A stretch of DNA of 35,072 nucleotides from NCBI GenBank assembly GCA_964571215.1, contig CAZMZZ010000014.1:1-35072 (forward strand), read 5' to 3'. Positions 8,849 to 17,069 of the stretch are shown piece after piece. How positions within the stretch are numbered: the first letter of the stretch is position 1; each line of letters starts with the position of its first letter. The position numbers and the translations under genes are program-made. Source of the DNA: CAJWPI01 sp964571215 (GTDB lineage: Bacteria; Pseudomonadota; Gammaproteobacteria; Magnimaribacterales; Magnimaribacteraceae). The notes beneath the pieces are model-generated. The model ran no database searches. It had not been told where the DNA came from and saw only the letters and a list, made by a program, of their open reading frames with translations.

Positions 8849-10075
8849 ATGTCAGGACCACTAGAAGATTTGAAGGTTATAGAGCTTACTTCAACAGTAT
8901 CAGGGCCTTTTGCAGGTATGATCTTAGCTGATCAAGGAGCTGACGTTATAAAAGTCGAGCCTCCGGGGATTGGAGATTTAGCAAGGTTTATGGGCGGCAC
9001 AAGAGCAGGCATGGGTGCCATGTTTTCAGTTATAAATAGAAATAAACGCTCAGTAGCCTTAGACCTTAAAAATAAGGAAGACTTTAAGGCATTAAAAGAG
9101 TTGATTAAGCATGCCGATGTTCTGATAGAAAACTATAGACCAGGAGTGGTAAAGAAGTTAGGAATAGATTATGACAAAGTAAAGAGTATTAATAAAAAAA
9201 TTATATACGTATCTATATCAGGCTATGGACAAACAGGTCCTTATAAGAACATAAGAGTTTACGATCCGTTAGTGCAAGCAACAGCAGGAACTGCTTCTGC
9301 ACAGAATTCGGAAAGACCAGAGTTATTCAGAACTATAGTCTTTGACAAGGTTACCGGTTTGACAGCAGCACAATCCATTTCTTCCGCTTTATTCTACAGA
9401 GAGAAGCACGGCAAGGGACAATACCTTCCCATCTCGATGCTTGATTCAGCTTTGTATTACATTTGGCCTGATGTTATGTGGTCAAGGACATTTTTAGGCG
9501 AAGGGGTGGTAAATGCTGGGGAGCTAGCTGACTATTTTCCTCTTTTCAAGGTTAAGGACAAAAGTATATGTATTATTCTTGTGGCTGATCCGGATTTTGA
9601 AAAGTTTTGTCAACTCGTAGGAACTAATCTGTATGAAGATGAAAGATTTTCAACAATGCAGCAAAGAGTAGTGAATGCAGAAGATCTAGTTAATAAAGTA
9701 AATAAAATTTTACAAGATAAGGATGCTGAAAAATTAAGAAAGGAACTTGATGATCTGGGCATACCAGTAGCAATAGTAAACAACCTAGATGAAATTCATG
9801 AAGATCCCCAAGTTAAAGAACAAGAATCTCTTGTTGAAATAGAACACCCGGTAGCTGGAAAAATGAGGTTACCTAGACCACCTTTTGAGTTTTTAAATCA
9901 AAATGATTTTCCAAAATCTCACGCCCCTATACTAGGACAGCACAACAGGGAAGTGCTTACAGAGCTAGGAATCAACGAAAAAGAGATTATAAGAATGGAA
10001 GCCAGAGAGAAAGCTAATAAAGAGATGATTGAAGGTATGATGCTTACTGATGTAGCAAATACAATTAGAGATTAA
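8849..10075 (+). CDS. CaiB/BaiF family III CoA-transferase
   Basis: A family III CoA-transferase moving CoA between a carboxylic acid and an acyl-CoA; family members act on formate/oxalate, carnitine, bile acids or aromatic acids. The 408-residue protein has the N-terminal domain GPFAGMILADQGADVIKVEPP, the middle motif NYRPGVVKKLGI, and Asp166 in VFDKVTG at the position of the catalytic aspartate (Asp169 in formyl-CoA transferase). It lacks the His/Asp/Glu set of the racemase at 6659, so the two paralogues do different chemistry. A strong ribosome binding site, aaggag at 8835-8840, precedes ATG 8849. Substrate unknown. Confidence 0.85.
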   Translation: MSGPLEDLKVIELTSTVSGPFAGMILADQGADVIKVEPPGIGDLARFMGGTRAGMGAMFSVINRNKRSVALDLKNKEDFKALKELIKHADVLIENYRPGVVKKLGIDYDKVKSINKKIIYVSISGYGQTGPYKNIRVYDPLVQATAGTASAQNSERPELFRTIVFDKVTGLTAAQSISSALFYREKHGKGQYLPISMLDSALYYIWPDVMWSRTFLGEGVVNAGELADYFPLFKVKDKSICIILVADPDFEKFCQLVGTNLYEDERFSTMQQRVVNAEDLVNKVNKILQDKDAEKLRKELDDLGIPVAIVNNLDEIHEDPQVKEQESLVEIEHPVAGKMRLPRPPFEFLNQNDFPKSHAPILGQHNREVLTELGINEKEIIRMEAREKANKEMIEGMMLTDVANTIRD

Positions 10076-10120
10076 GCCTCAGTTTTATTCATTCAAACAA
10101 AACATGTATATTGATAAATA

Positions 10121-10597
10121 ATGATGATAAAACAAACAAAAAAAGTTTTTTTTCTAGCTCTTTCTATATTTTTTGTTTCTTTTTTAGTTGGAGCTCAGAC
10201 AACGATTTCTAATTTAATTTGGCTAACAAGCATTGATATGCCGATAACTTTAGAGATTTTCTTTTCTAGCATATACCATGACTTTGTTCTTATGTCTTTA
10301 ACACCAGCTCCCCCAGCACCTTTTCCTTTATTACTATCAATTATAACTATGGGTTTCTTTATTAGCTTTGCCGTCACCTGGGTTCTGTTGAAGTGGGTTG
10401 ATGTACAAAAGAAATATGCTTATGGTATAGCGGGCGCTATGGCGCTTGTGTCTATAGTTTACTTAATGCCTCTAATATTCTTTGGAGTAGATGCTTTAGC
10501 TGGAGCTAGAACATCTATAGGTAAGGTTACATTAATTATCTGCGGTTATTTAGGGGGCCATTTTTTTGGATCTAGATTAAATAGGTTAGAAATATGA
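10121..10597 (+). CDS. small integral membrane protein, 158 aa
   Basis: I do not recognise a named family. Four hydrophobic segments are visible at about residues 8-30, 67-90, 100-121 and 132-150. A proline-rich stretch (LTPAPPAPFP) precedes the second. The first segment could be an uncleaved signal anchor. The start may be ATG 10121 or the next codon, ATG 10124. Its stop overlaps the start of the PQQ sugar dehydrogenase gene as ATGA (10594-10597), so the two are translationally coupled. It may therefore be a membrane partner for that periplasmic enzyme; this is inference from position only. Confidence 0.65.
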   Translation: MMIKQTKKVFFLALSIFFVSFLVGAQTTISNLIWLTSIDMPITLEIFFSSIYHDFVLMSLTPAPPAPFPLLLSIITMGFFISFAVTWVLLKWVDVQKKYAYGIAGAMALVSIVYLMPLIFFGVDALAGARTSIGKVTLIICGYLGGHFFGSRLNRLEI

Positions 10598-11739
10598 AAA
10601 AACATCTTTTTAAAATAGGTATATTAACTTTAGCTTGCTTTGCTTATTCTTTTAGTTATTCAGATATTAAAGAAAAAGAATATAAGTTTGAGACTATTGC
10701 AGAGGGACTAAGTTTTCCATGGGGAATAGCTTTTATATCAAATAATGAGATCTTAGTTACAGAAAAAACTGGCAAACTGAGGGTGATAAAAAATGGAAAT
10801 CTTTTAGAAGAGTCTGTGGAGGGAGTTCCAGATAGCCTGTTTAGGGGTCAAGGTGGATTAGAGGGAATAGTATTGCACCCAAATTTTACTCAGAATAAAT
10901 ATCTTTATTTAGCCTTTTCCGAAACAGACCCTCTTAATAAAAGGCTAAACACTCTAAGGGTAGTAAGAGGTAAACTAGAAGGACTTGCTTTGACAGAAGT
11001 TAAGACAATATTTGAAGCTAGTCCTTCTAGAAAAACCTCTAATCACTACGGAGCCAAAATGGCCTTTTTAGCAGATGGAACTCTTTTAATAACTTCAGGT
11101 GACGGATTTAGTTACAGAGAAATGGCCCAAAAACTTGATAATCATTATGGTAAAGTTATTCGGCTCAATGATGATGGTTCAATACCAGAGGACAACCCTT
11201 TCTTATCAACCCCAGGTGCAAAACCAGAAATTTGGTCTTATGGCCATAGAAATCAACAAGGCTTAGCCACAAATTCAGAGGGATCCATAGTTTATGAACA
11301 TGAACACGGCCCTAGAGGCGGAGATGAATTAAATATTATTGAGAAAGGAAAAAATTATGGCTGGCCTGTTATTACTTATGGTATTGATTATTCTGGAGCT
11401 CTTATTTCACCGTTTAAGGAGAAAGCAGGAATGGAACAACCAGTACATTACTGGATACCCTCAATAGCTCCTTCAGGAATGACTTTTTATGATGGTGATC
11501 TATTTACTAAATGGAAAGGTAATTTATTTATATCTGGATTGGTACCAGGTGATGTAAGAAGAATCTCTTTAAATGGAAATAAATTTATAGAAGAAGAAAT
11601 TCTTTTTGCAGCCTTAGGGAAAAGAATAAGAAATGTTGTTACTGCACCAGATGGCAGTTTAGTATTAGCAACAGATGAATTTCCTAATCAGCTAAACCCT
11701 CAAGGGGGAAAACTTATTAGGGTAAAACCAAACAATTGA
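10594..11739 (+). CDS. PQQ-dependent aldose sugar dehydrogenase (YliI/GSDH type)
   Basis: A periplasmic quinoprotein oxidising aldoses, passing electrons from PQQ to the respiratory chain. Residues 1-23 form a signal peptide (KK, hydrophobic core, SFSYS). The six-bladed propeller of the glucose/sorbosone dehydrogenase family follows. It carries FPWGIAF, RGQGGLEGIVLHPNF, NHYGAKM with the probable catalytic His151, YGHRNQQGLA and HEHGPRGGDELNIIEKGKNY with GWP after it. The length of 381 aa matches E. coli YliI (371 aa). No PQQ biosynthesis genes are in the window, so the cofactor must come from elsewhere in the genome or from outside. It overlaps the upstream membrane protein gene by four bases. 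Confidence 0.87.
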   Translation: MKKHLFKIGILTLACFAYSFSYSDIKEKEYKFETIAEGLSFPWGIAFISNNEILVTEKTGKLRVIKNGNLLEESVEGVPDSLFRGQGGLEGIVLHPNFTQNKYLYLAFSETDPLNKRLNTLRVVRGKLEGLALTEVKTIFEASPSRKTSNHYGAKMAFLADGTLLITSGDGFSYREMAQKLDNHYGKVIRLNDDGSIPEDNPFLSTPGAKPEIWSYGHRNQQGLATNSEGSIVYEHEHGPRGGDELNIIEKGKNYGWPVITYGIDYSGALISPFKEKAGMEQPVHYWIPSIAPSGMTFYDGDLFTKWKGNLFISGLVPGDVRRISLNGNKFIEEEILFAALGKRIRNVVTAPDGSLVLATDEFPNQLNPQGGKLIRVKPNN

Positions 11740-11766
11740 ATTTTTTATAAAAAATAGGAGTTAAAA

Positions 11767-12141
11767 ATGATTGCAAGAATATTATCAGGAATTATTGGTC
11801 TTTTTATGCTTGGGATATGTTTGGTATGGATTATAGATCCCGAAACTGCAGCATTAAGTCTAGAAATGCCTTTGTTAGATGGAATGGCACGTAATACTCA
11901 GATTGGTGACTTTTCCGCTTTCTTTTTTACCGCTGGATTATTTTCTTGTATAGCTGCATACAGATGTGAGCATGTTTGGCTTTATGCCTCTATTTCCCTA
12001 TTGGGTTCTGCTGCTATTTTTAGAAGCTTATCAGTTGTAGTGCATGGTGCAGACCCCTTAACTTCAGCTATTGCTTTTGAAATAGTAATGACAGTGATTC
12101 TAGTTTTTTGTGTTTATCTCATGAAGAAAGAAAGCTCTTAA
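11767..12141 (+). CDS. small four-helix membrane protein (DUF4345-like)
   Basis: A 124-residue membrane protein with four hydrophobic helices at about 4-24, 49-66, 72-92 and 98-118. The pattern of a first helix ending in WIIDPE, then RNTQIGDFSAFFF, is like small proteins grouped as DUF4345 or nearby families; that assignment is from memory and tentative. A clear ribosome binding site, aggag at 11756-11760, precedes ATG 11767. The gene lies 27 bases after the sugar dehydrogenase and 10 bases before the thioesterase. No catalytic motif is visible, so no function is offered. Confidence 0.6.
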   Translation: MIARILSGIIGLFMLGICLVWIIDPETAALSLEMPLLDGMARNTQIGDFSAFFFTAGLFSCIAAYRCEHVWLYASISLLGSAAIFRSLSVVVHGADPLTSAIAFEIVMTVILVFCVYLMKKESS

Positions 12142-12151
12142 TTAAACTTTT

Positions 12152-12970
12152 ATGAGTCAAGAAATAGGTTACCCAAAGTTTCTTAAGGATACCTCTGTTG
12201 AGAGAAAAGACGAATATACCTGGGAAGCAGAGATAACAGACGATTGGAACATAGGAGGGGTTGCTAACGGAGGCTATTCAATGGCTACAGCAGCTAGAGC
12301 TTTATCAGAATGTTTAGATCATAAAGATCCTCTTTCTATTACAGGACACTATTTATCTAGAGTTGAGTCAGGAAAAGCTATATTAGAAATAGAAAAACTT
12401 AATATTGGAAGAAGTGTCTCGACAGCTTTACTAAGATTTATACAAGGAGAAGAAGAGAGGATAAGATTTACTGCTTGTTTTACTGACTTTTCAAAATCCA
12501 AGGGCGATACTCTTCAAGAAAGAGGGCCCCCTGACTTTCCACCAATAGAAGAGTGTATCAAAATGCCCTACAAAGAAGGATTTACCCCAGTTCTGGAAAG
12601 ACAAATCGATAGAAGGTTTACTCCTAATAGCGATTGGTGGGAAGAAGATCGTGAGAGAGACAGGGCTTGTTTAGATGCTTATATGTCTTGGCCTGGAGGA
12701 GAGCCAGCTGACCTATTTTCAGTTATATTTTTCTTAGACACCATGTCTCCTCCTATTTTTAATAGATTAGGCTCTAGAGGTTGGGTACCTTCGATAGAAC
12801 TAACTCTTCATTTGATGCAGAAACCTTCACCTGGACCACTTAAAATGAGAGGTAAAACTGATTTTGTGACCTCAGGATTTCTTGAAGAAGATGATGAAAT
12901 TTGGGATTCATCAGGCAATTTAATTGGTCAAGCTAGGCAAATAGCAAAGTTAAGACTACCAAAGAATTAG
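12152..12970 (+). CDS. acyl-CoA thioesterase, TesB-like double hotdog
   Basis: Likely hydrolyses acyl-CoA to free acid and CoA. The 272-residue protein has two hotdog halves. The first contains NIGGVANGGYSMATAARAL (residues 28-46, the N...NGGY signature of the TesB-like 4HBT_3 group) and SITGHYLSRVESGKAILE. The second ends in WVPSIELTLHLM and the strand GNLIGQARQIAKLRL. Together with the racemase and CoA-transferases at 6659-10075 it suggests handling of unusual acyl-CoAs, though it is not in an obvious operon with them. The stop codon lies inside a strong hairpin (12964-12994). Substrate length preference cannot be judged. Confidence 0.8.
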   Translation: MSQEIGYPKFLKDTSVERKDEYTWEAEITDDWNIGGVANGGYSMATAARALSECLDHKDPLSITGHYLSRVESGKAILEIEKLNIGRSVSTALLRFIQGEEERIRFTACFTDFSKSKGDTLQERGPPDFPPIEECIKMPYKEGFTPVLERQIDRRFTPNSDWWEEDRERDRACLDAYMSWPGGEPADLFSVIFFLDTMSPPIFNRLGSRGWVPSIELTLHLMQKPSPGPLKMRGKTDFVTSGFLEEDDEIWDSSGNLIGQARQIAKLRLPKN

Positions 12971-12994
12971 ATACAATTAGTGAGTATCTAATTC
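12964..12994. other. 11-bp perfect hairpin over thioesterase stop codon
   Basis: GAATTAGATAC (12964-12974) and GTATCTAATTC (12984-12994) pair perfectly over 11 positions around a 9-base loop. The TAG stop codon of the thioesterase is inside the left arm. No T-tract follows, so it is not a standard intrinsic terminator. It could protect the 3' end of an upstream mRNA or be an operator for the MoxR/VWA pair starting at 13039. Confidence 0.45.
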
Positions 12995-13038
12995 ATTATG
13001 ATAAAGTTTCGCTCCAAAAATAACTTATAGGATTAATT

Positions 13039-13887
13039 ATGAAATTTAAAGGGACTGATTCGTATATTTCTACAGAAGATTTAAGTATGGCAGTTAATGC
13101 TTCAGTGTCGTTAGAGAGACCACTTCTAATTAAAGGTGAGCCTGGTACAGGAAAAACAATGTTAGCTCATGAAGTTGCTTCTTCCTTAAAGATGCCTCTG
13201 ATTGAGTGGCATATAAAATCGACTACAAAAGCACGTCAAGGATTGTATGAGTACGATGCTGTAACTAGATTAAGAGATTCACAATTGGGTGATGAGAGAG
13301 TAAAAGATATATCTAATTACATTGAAAAAGGTAAGTTATGGGAGGCCTTTTCAGCCAAAGATAGAGTAGTCCTCTTGGTAGATGAAATTGATAAAGCTGA
13401 TATTGAATTTCCGAACGACCTTCTACAAGAATTAGACAGAATGGAATTTTATGTTTATGAAACAAAAGAGACTATAAAAGCACTTAAAAGACCTGTAGTG
13501 ATAATAACTAGTAATAATGAAAAAGAATTACCTGATGCTTTCTTAAGAAGGTGTTTCTTTCATTATATTAACTTTCCTGATAGAGAAACTATGCAGCAAA
13601 TAGTTAATGTTCATCATCCAAAGATTAAAAAGAATCTAGTAAAAGAAGCGTTGGATATATTTTTTGATATTAGAAAAGTGCCTGGAATGAAAAAAAAACC
13701 ATCTACATCGGAATTAATAGACTGGCTAAAACTTCTTATGGCTGATGATATTCCTGATGAAATTCTTAAAGACAGGGACCCCAATAAAGCTATCCCACCT
13801 CTTTATGGTGCACTGATTAAAAATGAACAAGATGTCCAACTTTTAGAAAGGTTAGCATTTATGGCTAGAAGAGAGGGTAATACTTAA
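13039..13887 (+). CDS. MoxR-family AAA+ ATPase
   Basis: A chaperone-like AAA+ ATPase of the MoxR group, which helps mature or insert cofactors in partner complexes together with VWA-domain proteins. Walker A GEPGTGKT is at residues 33-40 and Walker B VVLLVDEIDKAD at 110-121. The sensor-1 region VVIITSNNEKELPDAFLRRC (153-172) ends in the arginine pair expected of the Arg finger. At 282 aa it is the short single-domain form. The VWA gene follows after six bases, and this pairing is the standard MoxR/CoxE-type arrangement. The client is unknown: no CO dehydrogenase, methanol dehydrogenase or other obvious target is adjacent. An agga sequence about 7 bases before ATG 13039 can serve as binding site. 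Confidence 0.88.
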   Translation: MKFKGTDSYISTEDLSMAVNASVSLERPLLIKGEPGTGKTMLAHEVASSLKMPLIEWHIKSTTKARQGLYEYDAVTRLRDSQLGDERVKDISNYIEKGKLWEAFSAKDRVVLLVDEIDKADIEFPNDLLQELDRMEFYVYETKETIKALKRPVVIITSNNEKELPDAFLRRCFFHYINFPDRETMQQIVNVHHPKIKKNLVKEALDIFFDIRKVPGMKKKPSTSELIDWLKLLMADDIPDEILKDRDPNKAIPPLYGALIKNEQDVQLLERLAFMARREGNT

Positions 13888-13893
13888 GCGATT

Positions 13894-15069
13894 ATGTTCT
13901 TATCTCTTTTTCATACACTAAAATCTACTGGTGTTCCCTGTACTCTACGAGAGCTGTTAGATCTTAATGCTGCTCTAGGTAAACACCTTGTTTTTGCTGA
14001 TATGCAGGGGTTTTATTATTTAAGTAGAGCTATCTTAGTTAAGGATGAAAAGCACTATGATAAATTTGATAGAGCTTTTGATATTTATTTTAAAGGAATT
14101 GAGAGTATAGATGATGTCTTGGAAATGCTTATCCCTGAAGATTGGTTAAAATCTGAATTTCAAAAATTTTTAACTGAAGAAGAACTTGCTGAAATAGAGT
14201 CTTTGGGAGGATTGGAAAAATTACTTGAAGAATTTAAAAAAAGAATTGAAGAACAAAAAGATCGTCATGAAGGTGGAAATAAGTGGGTAGGAACTGGAGG
14301 AACTTCGCCTTTTGGTAACGATGGACAACATCCCGAGGGCATTAGAGTTGGTGGAGAAGGAAAGCAAGGAAAGGCTGTAAAAGTCTGGGAAGCAAGAGAA
14401 TTTAGAAATCTGGATGACAATGTAGAGTTAGGCACTAGGAATATCAAGCTCGCCCTTAGAAGATTAAGAAAAATGATAAGAGACAGTGCAGATGAGGAAT
14501 TTGATTTAGACAGAACTATTGGTTCAACTGCAAAAAAAGCAGGAATGTTAGATATTAAATACAGACCCGAAAAAAGAAACGCGGTTAAGGTTTTAGCTTT
14601 TTTTGATGTAGGAGGTTCTATGGATCCTCATATCAAGATATGTGAAGAGCTATTCTCAGCTTGTAAGACTGAATTTAAGAATTTGGAATATTTCTATTTC
14701 CATAATTTCATTTATGAGACTGTATGGAAAGACAACAGAAGAAGACAAAATGAAAGGCTGTATACAGAAGATCTTATTCATAAATATTCCTCAGACTACA
14801 AGATAATCTTTATTGGGGATGCAACTATGGCTCCATATGAGATAACCAATCCAGGAGGAAGTATAGAGCATTGGAATGAAGAGGCTGGAGCAATATGGAT
14901 GAAAAGATTAATGGATGTTTATCAAAAGGTTATTTGGCTTAACCCAGTACCCCAAGACCATTGGGAATATAGTGCTTCAGTAGAACTTACTAGAAGTTTA
15001 ATTGAGGACAACATGTTTCCTTTAACTTTGAGAGGTCTAGAAGAGGGTATGGGATTTTTAGGAAAATAA
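13894..15069 (+). CDS. VWA domain protein, CoxE-like
   Basis: Partner of the MoxR ATPase upstream. The 391-residue protein has a helical N-terminal region (1-125), a glycine-rich linker (about 127-160) and a C-terminal von Willebrand A-like domain starting near 230. The metal-site motif reads FFDVGGSMD (237-244, Asp238 and Ser242). It deviates from the usual DxSxS by having glycine in the middle, a change normal in this CoxE-like group. A later FIGDATMAPYE supplies further metal-site residues. It has no signal peptide and so is cytoplasmic. In characterised systems such pairs act late in enzyme maturation; here the target is not encoded nearby. Confidence 0.83.
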   Translation: MFLSLFHTLKSTGVPCTLRELLDLNAALGKHLVFADMQGFYYLSRAILVKDEKHYDKFDRAFDIYFKGIESIDDVLEMLIPEDWLKSEFQKFLTEEELAEIESLGGLEKLLEEFKKRIEEQKDRHEGGNKWVGTGGTSPFGNDGQHPEGIRVGGEGKQGKAVKVWEAREFRNLDDNVELGTRNIKLALRRLRKMIRDSADEEFDLDRTIGSTAKKAGMLDIKYRPEKRNAVKVLAFFDVGGSMDPHIKICEELFSACKTEFKNLEYFYFHNFIYETVWKDNRRRQNERLYTEDLIHKYSSDYKIIFIGDATMAPYEITNPGGSIEHWNEEAGAIWMKRLMDVYQKVIWLNPVPQDHWEYSASVELTRSLIEDNMFPLTLRGLEEGMGFLGK

Positions 15070-15084
15070 ACTTAAAAATCTATA

Positions 15085-16107
15085 ATGAGGTTTCTCTCTC
15101 TCCTCTTCTTACTGCTCTTAGTACCAACTTTCATGAATGCTTCTTATAAAGGGCCTCCAAGTGATCACTTTGACGGCAATAAATTTCATAATTTAGTTCC
15201 TTCAGAAAAAAGAAAGTCCTTCTTTTCGTTTTTAAAATTAAGACCTTGGAGATTTAATGCTTCTTCTGATGAAAAATGGGAATGGAGAGAAATAACACAA
15301 GTGACACCCTCTATGCTCAATAATTCTGAGAATCAATTAATTTTTATTAATCATGCAACTTTTTTATTACAACTAGATGGTGTGAATATATTGACTGATC
15401 CTATATGGTCTAAAAGATGTGGCCCTTTTGGGAGATTAGGACCTTCAAGAACCCATAACCCAGGACTAAAGTTTGAAGATCTTCCAAATATAGATTTTGT
15501 AGTTATCAGTCATAATCATTTTGACCATATGGATTTACCAACCCTAAAAAAAATAGAAAAAGAGTTCAAACCTATATTTGTAGTAGGCTTAGGCAATTCT
15601 AGATATCTCAAATTTATAGATAAAGATAGATTAATTGAATTAGATTGGTGGGATTCTACTTCCTTCTCTAATTTAGAAATATTCTTTGTTCCAGCACAAC
15701 ATTGGTCTTTTAGAGGAAGATTCGACATAAATGAATCACTCTGGGGCGGTTTTTTTATAAAAACCAAGACTAATTCTATTTTATTTACTGGAGATACAGC
15801 TGAAGGTCCTCACTTTGAGATGATCAGAAATAACCTAGGTAGACCAGATTTAGCCTTGATACCAATAGGAGCTTATTTACCTAGAGACTTTATGGAATCA
15901 AGTCATTTAGGACCACAAGAAGCAATTAAGGCTTTCAAAGCTTTAGATGCAAAACAAGCTATAGCTATGCATTTCGGAACTTTTCCACTTGGAACAGATG
16001 GGCCTTCTCAGGCTTCTAATGAATTAAATCTCCTTCTTACTCAGGAAAATCTGTCAGAACAGTTTAGAATCCCCTTTCCAGGAATGATACAAGTTTTAAA
16101 TCAGTAA
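15085..16107 (+). CDS. exported metallo-beta-lactamase-fold hydrolase (NAPE-PLD/UlaG-like)
   Basis: A binuclear-metal hydrolase of the MBL fold. Residues 1-19 look like a signal peptide (MRFLSLLFLLLLVPTFMNA), so it is probably periplasmic or membrane-held. The segment YKGPPSDHFDGNKFHN just after it, and LTDPIWSKRCGPFGRLGP, are typical of the branch containing N-acyl-phosphatidylethanolamine phospholipase D. The metal motif SHNHFDHMD gives His143, His145, Asp147 and His148. Later ligands sit in PAQHWSFRGR, FTGDTAEG and IAMHFGTF. The usual family length of 330-400 aa fits. The substrate may be a phospholipid or another ester or lactone. It is the first gene of a tight run to 20341, with yadG only two bases downstream. 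Confidence 0.83.
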   Translation: MRFLSLLFLLLLVPTFMNASYKGPPSDHFDGNKFHNLVPSEKRKSFFSFLKLRPWRFNASSDEKWEWREITQVTPSMLNNSENQLIFINHATFLLQLDGVNILTDPIWSKRCGPFGRLGPSRTHNPGLKFEDLPNIDFVVISHNHFDHMDLPTLKKIEKEFKPIFVVGLGNSRYLKFIDKDRLIELDWWDSTSFSNLEIFFVPAQHWSFRGRFDINESLWGGFFIKTKTNSILFTGDTAEGPHFEMIRNNLGRPDLALIPIGAYLPRDFMESSHLGPQEAIKAFKALDAKQAIAMHFGTFPLGTDGPSQASNELNLLLTQENLSEQFRIPFPGMIQVLNQ

Positions 16108-16109
16108 TT

Positions 16110-17069
16110 ATGAAGAAAGCATTATCAATCAAAAATCTTGTTAAGACTTATGCGGGAGATTTACATGCCTTAAAAGGGATAGATTTAGAAGTCGAACAGG
16201 GAGATTTTTTTGCTCTTCTTGGTCCAAATGGTGCAGGTAAAACAACAACAATTGGTGTGATTAGCTCTTTAGTTACTAAAACTTCAGGAAAAGTTAAAGT
16301 TTTAGGTATAGACATTGACGAAAACCATTCTTTAGCTAAAAGACAATTGGGAGTAGTGGGGCAGGAAATTAACTTTAACCAATTTGAACTTGTTGGTGAC
16401 ATAGTAAGAAATCAGGCTGGATATCATGGATTACATTTTAAAGATGCCAAAAAAAATGCTGAATATTTTATGAAAAGACTTGATATATGGGACAGAAGAA
16501 ATGAAAAGGCTAGAACTTTATCTGGAGGAATGAAAAGGAGAGTGATGGTAGCAAAAGCTTTAGTTAATAGACCTAAATTATTGATTTTAGATGAACCAAC
16601 CGCAGGTGTAGATATAGAACTCAGAAGATCTCTTTGGGATTTTTTAACTGAGATGAATCAAGAAGGTGTAACTATTATCTTAACTACCCATTATCTTGAA
16701 GAAGCAGAGAGGCTTTGTAGAAATATAGCGATAATAGATAAAGGGGATATTATAGAGAACACAAGTATGCAAGAGTTACTAGCTAGGTTGGAAAAGGAGA
16801 CATTTGTTTTAGATCTTGATAAACCTCTTAAAGAAAGCCCTTCCATGAAGGATTTTCATTGTAAATTAGAAAACTCTCTACAACTTTCCGTCACAATAAA
16901 GAAGGGACAAGAATTAAACGCTTTATTTAATGAACTTTCTAATCTTGGTGTAGGAGTGCTGAGTTTAAGAAATGAAACGGGAAGACTTGAGGAGTTGTTT
17001 GTTAATTTAGTAGACCAAGAAGATGAAGATATAGAACAAAATCAAGAGCTTTTAGAAGAAGAAAAATGA
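16110..17069 (+). CDS. yadG: ABC transporter ATP-binding protein, YadG-like
   Basis: The ATPase subunit of a two-gene ABC-2 type exporter. Walker A LLGPNGAGKTTT is at about residues 37-47, the signature LSGGMKRRV at 137-145, Walker B LLILDEPTAG at 157-166, and the H-loop in TTHYLEEAE. At 319 aa it matches E. coli YadG (308 aa), with an acidic tail (residues 300-319, many Glu/Asp). The permease gene overlaps its stop by four bases (ATGA, 17066-17069), the usual coupling for such pairs. The exported substrate of YadGH is not established. Confidence 0.88.
   Translation: MKKALSIKNLVKTYAGDLHALKGIDLEVEQGDFFALLGPNGAGKTTTIGVISSLVTKTSGKVKVLGIDIDENHSLAKRQLGVVGQEINFNQFELVGDIVRNQAGYHGLHFKDAKKNAEYFMKRLDIWDRRNEKARTLSGGMKRRVMVAKALVNRPKLLILDEPTAGVDIELRRSLWDFLTEMNQEGVTIILTTHYLEEAERLCRNIAIIDKGDIIENTSMQELLARLEKETFVLDLDKPLKESPSMKDFHCKLENSLQLSVTIKKGQELNALFNELSNLGVGVLSLRNETGRLEELFVNLVDQEDEDIEQNQELLEEEK

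Noticed and set aside
11740..11755. Sixteen-base palindrome of only A and T after the PQQ sugar dehydrogenase.
   Set aside because: With no G or C the hairpin would be unstable; it is expected by chance in AT-rich DNA.
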